Assembly (NCBI GenBank): GCA_022821145.1
Contig: JAJEEE010000070.1
Coordinates: forward strand, 1-64,000
Direction of reading: 5' to 3'
Origin: Acidobacteriota bacterium
Lineage (GTDB): Bacteria > Acidobacteriota > Terriglobia > 20CM-2-55-15
DNA length: 64,000 nucleotides
This document shows, one piece after another, positions 1 to 7,589 of the stretch (its first letter is position 1; each line of letters starts with the position of its first letter). The translations under genes were made by a program, and so were the position numbers. The notes below the pieces were generated by a model that had not been told where the DNA came from, ran no database searches, and saw only the letters and a program-made list of their open reading frames with translations.

Positions 1-626
1 ACGATCAGGACCAGCGCCGTCGCCATGCTCTGCCACAACCCGATCGTGTCGCGGAGCGGGATGACGCCGCTGATGGCCAGGCTCGAGTCGGGCAGCGACG
101 CCGGCGTCGCCATGATCAGCGCGGCCGATGAGGACAGGCCCAGCGCCCAGACGCTGCCCACGCCCAGGTAGGCGGCGGCCGCGACGGCGCGGCAGTCCGC
201 CCCGCGGACGTGGTGGGCCACCTCGCGGGCCAGCAGGCCGCTGAAGATCAGGCTGAAGCTCCACGACAGCAGCGACGTCAGCATCGAGAACAGCCCGACG
301 TACGCGGCGGCGGCGGGTCCGTTCTTCGGCACGAGCGCCATCCGGCGAATGACGCGGAACACCGGCGGCGAGGTGGCCACGGAGTAGCCGGTGATGATGA
401 TCAGCGTCATCTGCATCGTGAAGGCGACCAGGTCCCAGAAACCGGCGCCGAACCACTGGGCTGTCTCCGTCACCGAGCTGCCGATGGACAGGCTGGCCAG
501 GAACACGATGCCGACGGCCACGATGGCCAGGACGAAGGGATCGGGGAACCAGCGTTCGAACCAGTCCGACAGGCGAAGGCCCATGCGGGCCAGCCGGGAC
601 TCGGCGGCGTTTTCCGGACGGCTCAT
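1..626 (-). CDS. Short-chain fatty acid transporter, AtoE family (3' end outside window)
   Basis: Inner-membrane permease of the AtoE/TIGR00366 type, which in other bacteria takes up short-chain fatty acids. The 208 visible residues are the N-terminal part. A cytoplasmic head contains the motif LSDWFERWFPDPFVLAI, which is typical of the family, and is followed by hydrophobic segments at about residues 32-50, 64-82, 104-125 and 145-165. The gene runs off the left edge, so its C-terminal half is not seen. ATG at 626-624. It is divergent from the LigM-like gene, with about 100 bases between the two starts, so the two may share a regulatory region. The transported substrate is inferred from family only; in this context a carboxylate product of aromatic breakdown is possible. 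Confidence 0.8.
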   Translation of the reverse strand, partial: MSRPENAAESRLARMGLRLSDWFERWFPDPFVLAIVAVGIVFLASLSIGSSVTETAQWFGAGFWDLVAFTMQMTLIIITGYSVATSPPVFRVIRRMALVPKNGPAAAAYVGLFSMLTSLLSWSFSLIFSGLLAREVAHHVRGADCRAVAAAAYLGVGSVWALGLSSSAALIMATPASLPDSSLAISGVIPLRDTIGLWQSMATALVLI

Positions 627-727
627 GGGCGCGAGATGTTATCAGATGGCCGGCGGGGCGCACGGTGTCCCGTCGCCGCGCGGAGTTCTGGTAGGATGAT
701 GCGCGCCGCGACGAAAGGATTGGGTGG

Positions 728-2098
728 ATGAGCTACAGGAACCTCGAGGAGAAGTTGCAGGCCGCCGGGAGCGCGGCCCGTATGCTGCGTCATTCGCAGA
801 TCGGCCCCTATGCCTTCCCGTCCGTGCCCCCGGAGTATACGAACTGGCGGGACGAGCAGCGCGCCTGGCGCGAGACCTGCGCGCTGTTCGACCAGTCGCA
901 CCACATGACCGACCTCTACGTGGAGGGCCCCGATGCCACGCGTCTGTTGTCGGACCTCGGCGTCAACAGTTTCCGGAACTTCACCGTGGACAAGGCCAAG
1001 CAGTTCGTCGCGTGCAACGCGGACGGCTACGTGATCGGCGACGCGATCCTGTTCTACCTGGACGAGAGCAGGCTCAGCCTCGTGGGACGTCCCTCGGCCC
1101 TGAACTGGGTGCAGTACCACGCCGAGATCGGCGGTTACGACGTGACCGTGGAACGGGACGAGCGAACGGCCGTCAACAAGGGCTTCCGGAAGATGTTCCG
1201 GTTCCAGGTGCAGGGCCCGCACGCCGTGTCCCTGATGGAGAAGGTCACGGGTGAGACGGCGCCGCCGATCAAGTTCTTCAACATGGGGCGGTTCCGGATC
1301 GACGGGTGCGACGTGCGCGCCCTCCGGCACGGCATGGTCGGCCAACCGGGCTGGGAGCTGTTCGGTCCGTGGGACGACGTCGAGCGCGTGCGGGACGCTA
1401 TCGTCGAGGCCGGACGCGAGTTCGGGCTCCGGCAGGTGGGCTCCAAGGCCTACCCGACCAGTTGCCTCGAGTCCGGATGGATCCCCTCGCCGCTCCCGGC
1501 CGTCTACTCCGGCGACGCCATGAAGCCGTACCGGGAATGGCTCGGCGCGGACAGCTACGAGGCCATGGCCTCGCTGGGCGGCAGCTTCGAATCCGACGAC
1601 ATCGCCGACTATTACCTGACGCCGTACGACCTGGGTTACGGGCCTTTCGTCCGGTTCGACCACGAGTTCGTGGGGCGCGCCGCGCTGGAGGCGATCGCTC
1701 CGAGTCCCCCTCGGGCCAAGGTGACGCTGGTCTGGAACGGCGACGACGTCGGCCGGGCCCTCGGCTCGATCTTCGGGAGCGGCGAGACGGCCAAGTACAT
1801 CGACCTGCCCCTGACCAACTACGCGACGCTGCCGTTCGACGCGGTCCTCCGGGACGGCCGGACGGTCGGCGTGTCGACCTACAGCGGGTACCTGTGGAAC
1901 GAGCGCGCCCTCGTGTCGCTGGCTTCCGTCGACGTCGAGTCCAGCGAGCCGGCCACGGAGGTCCGGGTGGTGTGGGGCGAATCGGGCGGCGGCTCGTCCA
2001 AGCCGACCGTCGAACCGCACGTGCAGACCGAGATCCGCGCCCGGGTGGCGCCGGCCCCCCTGGCCGAGCCGGCGCGGGTGGCCTACCGGCCGCGTTGA
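728..2098 (+). CDS. LigM/DesA-type tetrahydrofolate-dependent aryl O-demethylase
   Basis: GcvT-fold (aminomethyltransferase superfamily) protein of 456 residues. Length and sequence resemble, from memory, LigM (vanillate/3-O-methylgallate O-demethylase) along the whole chain. Shared blocks include NLEEKLQAAG near the start, RHSQIGPYAFP (residues 21-31), FDQSHHMTDLY (54-63), CLESGWIPSPLPAVYSGD in the middle, and VTLVWNGDD and VEPH near the end. Enzymes of this family transfer a methyl group from a methoxyaromatic compound to tetrahydrofolate in the cytoplasm. LigM work implicates active-site tyrosines; F30 lies where I recall a LigM tyrosine, which I cannot verify. The true substrate is unknown. 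Start ATG follows GGTGG. DmdA-type DMSP demethylase is the main alternative but is shorter and lacks these blocks. Confidence 0.85.
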   Translation: MSYRNLEEKLQAAGSAARMLRHSQIGPYAFPSVPPEYTNWRDEQRAWRETCALFDQSHHMTDLYVEGPDATRLLSDLGVNSFRNFTVDKAKQFVACNADGYVIGDAILFYLDESRLSLVGRPSALNWVQYHAEIGGYDVTVERDERTAVNKGFRKMFRFQVQGPHAVSLMEKVTGETAPPIKFFNMGRFRIDGCDVRALRHGMVGQPGWELFGPWDDVERVRDAIVEAGREFGLRQVGSKAYPTSCLESGWIPSPLPAVYSGDAMKPYREWLGADSYEAMASLGGSFESDDIADYYLTPYDLGYGPFVRFDHEFVGRAALEAIAPSPPRAKVTLVWNGDDVGRALGSIFGSGETAKYIDLPLTNYATLPFDAVLRDGRTVGVSTYSGYLWNERALVSLASVDVESSEPATEVRVVWGESGGGSSKPTVEPHVQTEIRARVAPAPLAEPARVAYRPR

Positions 2099-2126
2099 CC
2101 GAGGTTGGCCCCGGAGATTCCGTGGA

Positions 2127-2372
2127 TCAATCGTCTGCGGATGGGGAGCCTTCGAGCCGTTCGATGCGTCCGGTCAACTCGATGATGGTGTCGTTGATGT
2201 CCTGGTGCTGGGCGTCCAGTCGATCCTCGAGCCGGTCGATCCGGGCGGTCAATCGCGCCTCCGTTCGACCGTTCATCGTGAGCATCAAACCGCCGAACGC
2301 GGCGAACATCGTGGCCATCGACGCGATGACCGTCACCGTCTGCAGGAACTCGTTCACGGTCTCGGACCTCAT
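2127..2372 (-). CDS. Small membrane-anchored coiled-coil protein
   Basis: Unrecognised protein of 81 residues from ATG 2372; an ATG at 2423 would add 17 residues. After MRSETVNEFLQ comes one hydrophobic segment (about residues 10-32, VTVIASMATMFAAFGGLML). The C-terminal half is charged and heptad-like (RIDRLEDRLDAQHQDIND), ending IERLEGSPSADD. This is the layout of a single-pass membrane protein with a short coiled coil. It is convergent with the LigM-like gene and lies alone between it and the exported DUF6152 fusion. The coding call rests on a plausible topology and the absence of any competing gene on the other strand. Confidence 0.55.
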   Translation of the reverse strand: MRSETVNEFLQTVTVIASMATMFAAFGGLMLTMNGRTEARLTARIDRLEDRLDAQHQDINDTIIELTGRIERLEGSPSADD

Positions 2373-2526
2373 GCGCCATCCCCGAGGGCCGGAAACGTCG
2401 TCGGATCGGAGTCCGAATGGCATCTTCCCCCGGCTCAGGCGTCAACGGAACGGGCACTTCGTTAGTAGGACACCGGCGCCGGAACCTCAAGGATCGACAT
2501 GTGCGGAAGCTCGTCGCGTCGGGCCG

Positions 2527-3666
2527 TCAGAATTCCACCTGCGAATAGTCGATGAACGCCTGCTCGTTGCATTGATCCTCGGCGTAGGGCGCGTCGGCCG
2601 GCTGGACGACGTCCGAGCCGGTGAGCGGGCGGGCCAGGTAGACCGGGTCCTCGGCCGTCCACGCGCGCGTCAGCTCCATGGTCTCCGGATCGAGCGTGAA
2701 CCGCTCGGTGACCCGCAGCCGGTCGCTGTTGCGGATGGGCGCCCTGAGAACGCCGGGCAGGAACATGGCCGTGTCGACGACGAGCACGTCGTCCTCCCAG
2801 CGTCCGATGGAGTGGCCCGCGCGGCTGGGAAACGCGTCCGGGGGGTGGCGGTCCCGGTCCATGTGGATCGTCCGCTCGAGGTTGTGCTGGCCGTAGAGGA
2901 TCACGATCGCGTCGCCGGTCTGCGTGATCCGGTTGACGGGTCCGTCGAACGTCCAGTCGAAGACGATGCTGGTGGTTTCGCACCGGAACCGCGGGTTGTC
3001 CTCGCGCGCGAACCTCCCGGCGCGGGCTTCCCCCAGCGGCGTGAGGGCCGGGCCGGCGCCGGGGCCGCCGCCGCGTCCGCGGCCGGTTGCGGCCTGCCCG
3101 GCGTCGATCGCCTCGAGCGTGTCCAGCGGCACCAGGCCGCCGCCCGTGCCGCGCGGGTCGGCCATCACGCGTTGCACCGGCGCCCAGTCGCCCGTGATGT
3201 TCGGCTCGCCGCCGGGGAGCCGCGCGTCCCGGTCGCGGTCCGGCGCCGCCAGCGGCCCCCGGACCTCGCGGAGTCCGCCTTCGGGCAGGCGGACGTACTG
3301 GCCGTACCGGTCCATGCGCACGCCGTCGGCGAAGACGAGCGTCTGGAGGTAGCACGAGTTGGGGTCGAAGCGGTCGGGGGAGGCATGGATCGTGACGCGT
3401 GCGCCGGCGGGCAGCAGGTCCGCCGTCCAGCCCGAGCGCCTGAGGACGTGGGCCGACCGCATCTCGCAGCGGTGGCGCTCCACGTTGCCCGCCGCATCGG
3501 TGACTTCGAAGTACAGCCAGGCGTGGGGGTTGACCAGGTCGACGCCCGTCAGCGTGGCGTCGGTGAAGGTGACGTTCGATCGAAGGTCGAACGTGCCCGC
3601 GCCGTGATGGGCCCAGGCGGGCGGAGACACGGCCAGGGCCAGCATGAGCACCGCGGATCGATTCAT
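2527..3666 (-). CDS. Exported protein: DUF6152 domain fused to a 'GHS.GRWE..LVV' module
   Basis: 379 residues with a signal peptide (MNRSAVLMLALAVSPPAWA). The mature N-terminus starts AHHG and continues to VNPHAWLYFEV and a conserved basic/hydrophobic stretch, matching the standalone DUF6152 proteins at 28327 and 60155. After a Gly/Arg-rich linker (about residues 180-215) the C-terminal part carries ILYGQHNLERTIHMD, GHSIGRWEDDVLVVDT and RLRVTERFTL. This is the same module as in the genes at 26492, 28903 and 58274. The protein is predicted periplasmic; function unknown. It joins two domains encoded separately elsewhere in the window. Start ATG has GAGG nine bases upstream. Confidence 0.75.
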   Translation of the reverse strand: MNRSAVLMLALAVSPPAWAHHGAGTFDLRSNVTFTDATLTGVDLVNPHAWLYFEVTDAAGNVERHRCEMRSAHVLRRSGWTADLLPAGARVTIHASPDRFDPNSCYLQTLVFADGVRMDRYGQYVRLPEGGLREVRGPLAAPDRDRDARLPGGEPNITGDWAPVQRVMADPRGTGGGLVPLDTLEAIDAGQAATGRGRGGGPGAGPALTPLGEARAGRFAREDNPRFRCETTSIVFDWTFDGPVNRITQTGDAIVILYGQHNLERTIHMDRDRHPPDAFPSRAGHSIGRWEDDVLVVDTAMFLPGVLRAPIRNSDRLRVTERFTLDPETMELTRAWTAEDPVYLARPLTGSDVVQPADAPYAEDQCNEQAFIDYSQVEF

Positions 3667-3746
3667 GAAGTCCTCGGGTGGGCGGCTTCCGTCGGGCAGG
3701 CCGCCGAGCCCGCGTCCATGAAACTACACACCGGTGGGCGGGTCAA

Positions 3747-4043
3747 TCAGATCGGGACCTTGCGGTCCTCGAACGCTTTCTTCCAGAAGTAGACTTCGAC
3801 CTTCTCGCGCAGGCCGTTCGTCCAGAACGGATCGGTCGCGTAGATGGCCTCGACGGCGGCCCGGCTGTCGGCCTCGACGATCCAGAGGCCGCCCAGGGAT
3901 TCCCCGTCGACGTCCGGCCGGAGGGAGCCGGGCACGAGCACCGTGTCCTTGTTCGCCTCGAGCCACTCCAGGTGGGCGGGGAACAGTTGCTGGCGCAGCT
4001 CGCCCACGCCGGGCTTGTCGGTGAAGCGGGCGATGAAGAGCAT
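3747..4043 (-). CDS. YciI-like protein
   Basis: 98-residue protein of the YciI/dimeric alpha-beta barrel type. It starts MLFIARFTDKPG and has the family-type PAHLEWLEAN helix (His 24), the GGLWIVEADS strand and the ATDPF segment before the C-terminal strand. YciI-like proteins are small cytoplasmic proteins, some with dehydrochlorinase- or muconolactone-isomerase-like folds. It is the last gene of the minus-strand operon, five bases after the cupin gene, which suggests a role in the same, probably catabolic, pathway. Substrate unknown. ATG 4043 was chosen because the longer frame upstream overlaps the cupin gene in a different frame. Confidence 0.75.
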   Translation of the reverse strand: MLFIARFTDKPGVGELRQQLFPAHLEWLEANKDTVLVPGSLRPDVDGESLGGLWIVEADSRAAVEAIYATDPFWTNGLREKVEVYFWKKAFEDRKVPI

Positions 4044-4048
4044 GCCGG

Positions 4049-4393
4049 CTACTTCGGAATCTGACGGACCACGAGTTGGAACAGCTTGAGCGATTGGCCG
4101 TCCGCGGCGCGGATCGAGGCGCCCTCGCCGGGGCCGAGGTAGACGCCCATGCCCCGGGACGCGTCGTGGCTTCGGCCGGCGAGCGTGATGCTCCCGGCCC
4201 CGTCCATCAGGTAGATCAGTTGGTGATCGTCCGACGCCCGGGCCTCGAACTCCTGGCCGGAGCTCAGCCAGCGAAGCGTGCCGACGACGTTCTGCGCGCC
4301 GGCCAGCTCGTTGTTGAGGATCTCGGTGAAGTCGCCGTTCGGCGTCGCGTGCCGGTCCAGCGCGTTCGTGTCGATGAAGAGCGTCTTGGGCAT
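4049..4393 (-). CDS. Cupin-fold protein with incomplete metal motif
   Basis: 114 residues, MPKTLFIDTNALDRH, with a single cupin-like beta barrel around residues 30-105 (LRWLSSGQEFEA, LIYLMDGAGSITLAG, GVYLGPGEGASI). The usual first cupin motif with two histidines is not present; only one His (DDHQ) lies in that region, and the late His is also absent. It may therefore bind a ligand without a metal, or be a degenerate partner of the adjacent complete cupin. It is 12 bases downstream of that cupin and five bases before the YciI gene, in one operon. Function not assigned. Confidence 0.65.
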   Translation of the reverse strand: MPKTLFIDTNALDRHATPNGDFTEILNNELAGAQNVVGTLRWLSSGQEFEARASDDHQLIYLMDGAGSITLAGRSHDASRGMGVYLGPGEGASIRAADGQSLKLFQLVVRQIPK

Positions 4394-4405
4394 GTCGGTT
4401 CCCGC

Positions 4406-4822
4406 CTACGTTTGAACCCACACGCTCCCGTCGACGCGGTTCCACCGCAGGTCGTCGGGCGTGCCGTCCAGGATCGTCGTCTTGAAACGGTTCGGGGCCT
4501 GGAACTCGAAGTAGAACAGCGGCTCGTCGGTCGAACGGAGGCGGTGCTTGGCCTCGGCCGGGATGAACACCATCGTGCCGGGGCCGACGTCCCGGACGCC
4601 GTCGGGCGTTTCGACCGTGCCTTTGCCTTCCATGATGAAGTAGAAGTGCTCGCAGTTCTCGTGAAGGTGGAACGGCGAGGAGGCCCCCTTCTCGTAGTTC
4701 ATGATCCCGGCCAGCATGTTGTCGGTGTCGGCCAGCTCCTTGTTCACGAAGAACGTCCGCTTGCGGCCCGGCACCGCCGACACGAGGTGCGGCAGCTCGT
4801 CCTGGTGAAATATGTAGGCCAT
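4406..4822 (-). CDS. Cupin-2 domain protein with complete metal site
   Basis: 138 residues with a full single-domain cupin. The first motif is FHLHENCEHFYFIMEGKG (His, His, His, with Glu between), then GPGTMVFIPAEAKHRL supplies the last His. Such proteins bind Fe, Ni, Zn or Mn and act as small dioxygenases, isomerases or decarboxylases. The N-terminus (YIFHQDELPHLVSAVPGRKR) is hydrophilic with no signal peptide, so it is cytoplasmic. It lies 20 bases after the E2 gene in the dehydrogenase operon, so it may process the same substrate. The reaction cannot be read from sequence. Confidence 0.75.
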   Translation of the reverse strand: MAYIFHQDELPHLVSAVPGRKRTFFVNKELADTDNMLAGIMNYEKGASSPFHLHENCEHFYFIMEGKGTVETPDGVRDVGPGTMVFIPAEAKHRLRSTDEPLFYFEFQAPNRFKTTILDGTPDDLRWNRVDGSVWVQT

Positions 4823-4842
4823 GGTCGATCTCCTCCGGTCGA

Positions 4843-6039
4843 TCAGTCGTTCGTTGCGAGGCCGAAGGCGCCCGGATCTCCGATCGCCTCGGCCAGGTCG
4901 TTGAGGAACGCGGCGGCCTGCGCGCCGTCCACGACGCGATGATCGCTCGACAGCGTGATGGTCATCATCGGGCGGACGCCGGGCCGCCCGTCCACGGGAA
5001 CGACGCGGTCCGCGATCTTGCCGACCGCCAGTATGCCGGCCTGCGGCGGCACGATGATCGCCGTGAACGCGTCGATCCCGTACATCCCCAGGTTGCTGAT
5101 CGTGAACGTGCCGCCCGCGACGTCGGAGGGGAGCAGGCGTCCGGCCCGCGCGCGCTCGGCCATGTCCCGCCGCCGGACGGCGACATCGCCCAGCCCGGCC
5201 GTGTCCGCGTCGGGAACGACGGCCGCGACCACGCCGTCCTCCACCGCCATCGCGACGCCGACGTTGATACGTTCGTTGGCGCGGATTCCCTGACCCTCCC
5301 AGCTCGCGTTCATCTTGGGGTGCCGCGCCAGCACGCGCGCGGCGAGCGCGACCAGCAGATCGGTGTGCGTGAGCTTCACGCCGTGTCGGTTCTGTATGGC
5401 CGGCTTCAGCGCCTCGCGGTGCGCGTCGAGCGCGCCGGCGTCCACCTCGCGAACCAGGAAGAAGTGCGGTGCGCGGGTCCAGCTCTCGGTCGTGCGCTCG
5501 GCCATCAACCGGGCCACCGCGCTCGGCGGGGGCGCGCTTGCGGTCGCCTCGCCGGCGGATTGCGCCGCGGCGAGAACGTCGTCGCCCGTGATCGCCCCGT
5601 CCGGACCGGTTCCCTGGACATCGTCCAGGTCGACGCCGTGCTCGGCGGCCAGCCGGCGCGCCTTGGGCGAGATCTTCCCCCGGCGGGACGCGGAGGCGGG
5701 TCGGGGCGCGGCCGGTTCCGGACTGGACGCCGCCTCGACGGGCGCGGTGGACATGGCGCGGCCGGTGGCCATGGCGGCCTCTTCCGCCGGCGGCTCTTCG
5801 CCCGGCGCGACGATCCAGGCGATGGTCTGTCCGACGGGGACTTCGGCTCCCGCCTCGGCCTTGACGCCGGCCAGGACGCCGTCGGCGTTGGCCTCGACCT
5901 CGACCGTGGCCTTGTCGGTCTCGACCTCGAGAAGCGGCTCGCCCTTCGCGACCGGGTCGCCTTCCTGCTTGAGCCAGGAGACGACCGTGCCGGTTTCCTG
6001 CGCCATCTCCAGCGCGGGCATCACGACGCTTTTCGCCAT
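4843..6039 (-). CDS. 2-oxoacid dehydrogenase complex, dihydrolipoamide acyltransferase (E2)
   Basis: 398 residues with the classical E2 order. A lipoyl domain spans residues 2-77 with the lipoylated lysine in VETDKATVEV (K43). An Ala/Pro/Glu-rich linker follows, then a peripheral subunit-binding domain at about 120-157 (ISPKARRLAAEHGVDLDD). The catalytic acyltransferase domain ends in SSDHRVVDGAQAAAFL, holding the HRxxDG catalytic motif. It passes an acyl group from lipoate to CoA in a cytoplasmic complex with E1 alpha/E1 beta encoded upstream. Only one lipoyl domain is present, as in acetoin or branched-chain type complexes. It is ten bases after the M24 gene. No E3 gene is visible in the window. 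Confidence 0.9.
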   Translation of the reverse strand: MAKSVVMPALEMAQETGTVVSWLKQEGDPVAKGEPLLEVETDKATVEVEANADGVLAGVKAEAGAEVPVGQTIAWIVAPGEEPPAEEAAMATGRAMSTAPVEAASSPEPAAPRPASASRRGKISPKARRLAAEHGVDLDDVQGTGPDGAITGDDVLAAAQSAGEATASAPPPSAVARLMAERTTESWTRAPHFFLVREVDAGALDAHREALKPAIQNRHGVKLTHTDLLVALAARVLARHPKMNASWEGQGIRANERINVGVAMAVEDGVVAAVVPDADTAGLGDVAVRRRDMAERARAGRLLPSDVAGGTFTISNLGMYGIDAFTAIIVPPQAGILAVGKIADRVVPVDGRPGVRPMMTITLSSDHRVVDGAQAAAFLNDLAEAIGDPGAFGLATND

Positions 6040-6049
6040 CGAGCGCCCG

Positions 6050-7414
6050 CTACTCCGTCACGGGGACCCGCTCGGTCCGCGCGCTGGCCTCGATCATCTC
6101 CAGCACGCGCGTGCTGGGCGCCGGCTCGTGCTCGCGCGTCTTCGGCAGGGGCCCCTTGACCGTGTGGTAGCTCGGACCGGCCACCATCAGCTCCTCGGCC
6201 GGGAACCGGGTGATCACCTCGTGGCCGGTTTCGGTCACGACGATCTCCTCCTCGATGCGCGCGGCGCTCCAACCGTCGGACGACGGCCAGAACGTTTCCA
6301 GGGCGAACACCATGCCCGGCTTGATCTCCTGCGGGTGGTCCAGCGAGACCAGGCGGCTGATCACAGGTTTCTCCCAGATCGCCAGCCCGATGCCGTGTCC
6401 GTACTGGAGTCCGAAGCACGACTCCTCGTTCGGGAACCCGAACTCCTGGGCCCGCGGCCAGACGGCCGCGATCTCGCCCGTCGTCCGGCCCGGCCGGACC
6501 AGCTCGATCGCCGCGTCCAGGTACTCCCGGCAACGCTTGTAGGCGTCGACCATGGCGTGCGAGCCGTAGTTGATCATGAAGCACCGGTAGTAGCAGGTCC
6601 GGTAGCCCATGTAGGAGTGGAGGATGTCGTAGTAGACCGGATCGCCGGGCCGCAGGACGCGGTCCGAAAAGATGTGCGGGTGCGGGTTGCAGCGTTCGCC
6701 CGAGATCGCGTTGACGGCCTCCACGTACTCGGAACCGAGGTCGTAGAGCGTCTTGCTCGCCAGCGCGACCGCCTGGCTCTCCATCATGCCGGGCTTCATC
6801 GCCTCGTAGATCTCGTGGTAGGCCGCGTCGACCATCATCGCGGCGTGGTTGAGCAGCGAGATCTCGTCCTCGGTCTTGATGACGCGGGCGTCGGAGAGGA
6901 TCTGCTGGCCGTCGACCAGCTTCAGGCCCTCCCGCTCCAGGGCGAACCAGACCGGGGGCTCGACGATGTCGATGCCGACCGGCTCGTTGTGAAGCCCGCG
7001 CTTCTCGAGCTGTTCCTTGATCTTTCTGGCGACGTCCTCGGCGATGCCCATCTCGGGAGAGATGGCGCCCCGAAGCAGCGAGATCCCGGCGCGCGAACGG
7101 GGTTCCCCGAACTCGTCGTCGCCCAGCCACGGGCAGTTCAGCTCGTGATGCTTGGCCGCCGACCCGAAGTCCCACAGGATCGGCTCGCCGCCCTGCGGCA
7201 GCAGGGAGAAGCGGCTGACCTTGTCCTGCGCCCAGGCGCCGATGTTGGTCGACGTCAGGTAGCGCACGTTGTTCATGTCGAAGCAGAGCAGCGAGCCCAT
7301 CCCGGACTTCGCCAGCTCCGCTTTCGCCTTCTCCAGGCGCTCGCGGCGCAGCCGGTCGAAGTCGATGCGCTGTTCCCAGTCGACCTGCGTGGATCCATGA
7401 GTCTTCAAAGCCAC
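6050..7414 (-). CDS. M24 (pita-bread fold) aminopeptidase-like protein lacking one metal ligand
   Basis: 454 residues, cytoplasmic. The N-terminal domain (to about 170) is the creatinase/prolidase type (FDMNNVRYLTSTNIGAW) and the C-terminal domain is M24. The first metal Asp is present in GDPVYYDILHSYMGYRTCYY, but the second, eleven residues later, is Cys. The metal His (QYGHGIGLAIWEKP), Glu (VFALETFW) and Glu (RIEEEIVVT) are retained; the second His usually found four to six residues after HGIG is Trp. It may be a non-peptidase such as the creatinase- or DddP-like M24 members; I cannot choose. GTG start at 7414 with GGGGG six bases upstream. It sits between the E1 and E2 genes. Confidence 0.8.
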   Translation of the reverse strand: MALKTHGSTQVDWEQRIDFDRLRRERLEKAKAELAKSGMGSLLCFDMNNVRYLTSTNIGAWAQDKVSRFSLLPQGGEPILWDFGSAAKHHELNCPWLGDDEFGEPRSRAGISLLRGAISPEMGIAEDVARKIKEQLEKRGLHNEPVGIDIVEPPVWFALEREGLKLVDGQQILSDARVIKTEDEISLLNHAAMMVDAAYHEIYEAMKPGMMESQAVALASKTLYDLGSEYVEAVNAISGERCNPHPHIFSDRVLRPGDPVYYDILHSYMGYRTCYYRCFMINYGSHAMVDAYKRCREYLDAAIELVRPGRTTGEIAAVWPRAQEFGFPNEESCFGLQYGHGIGLAIWEKPVISRLVSLDHPQEIKPGMVFALETFWPSSDGWSAARIEEEIVVTETGHEVITRFPAEELMVAGPSYHTVKGPLPKTREHEPAPSTRVLEMIEASARTERVPVTE

Positions 7415-7483
7415 TCGACACCCCCAGGGGTCGGAATCGAACCCATTCCCAGTTGTCTGTGCATCGAATCCGCGACCCTAATT

Positions 7484-7560
7484 CGGCATTCCCAATCGTA
7501 CCCGCGGCGTTCCTCGCCGCGGGTGGACAACGAGCGCAGCGAGGCGTCAGTCCAAGAAAA
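7484..7560 (-). repeat. Dispersed hairpin repeat, copy A (short form)
   Basis: Intergenic element between the E1 beta and M24 genes. Read on the minus strand it begins TTTTCTTGGACTGACGCCTC and contains a perfect 10-bp stem (7500-7509 with 7515-7524, arm ACCCGCGGCG) around the loop AGGAA. The same sequence block occurs at 22779, 28761 and 63371, where an extra 21-25 bases sit between CTCGC and GTCCAC. It has no transposase and no obvious target duplication. It is inside an operon, so it would be transcribed and could act as a processing or attenuation structure. Confidence 0.75.
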
Positions 7561-7589
7561 CAGTCTCTTCCGATTCACGCGACACCCCA

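Noticed and set aside
623-2020. Minus-strand open frame of 465 residues opposite the LigM-like gene
   Set aside because: Translation lacks any domain; the plus-strand LigM-like protein is real.
728-7414. DMSP catabolism set (GcvT-like demethylase, cupins, M24 protein)
   Set aside because: DmdA, DddP and cupin lyases belong to these folds, but the GcvT-like gene matches LigM in length and motifs, the M24 protein lacks one metal Asp, and the cupins have no lyase-specific motifs that I can recognise.
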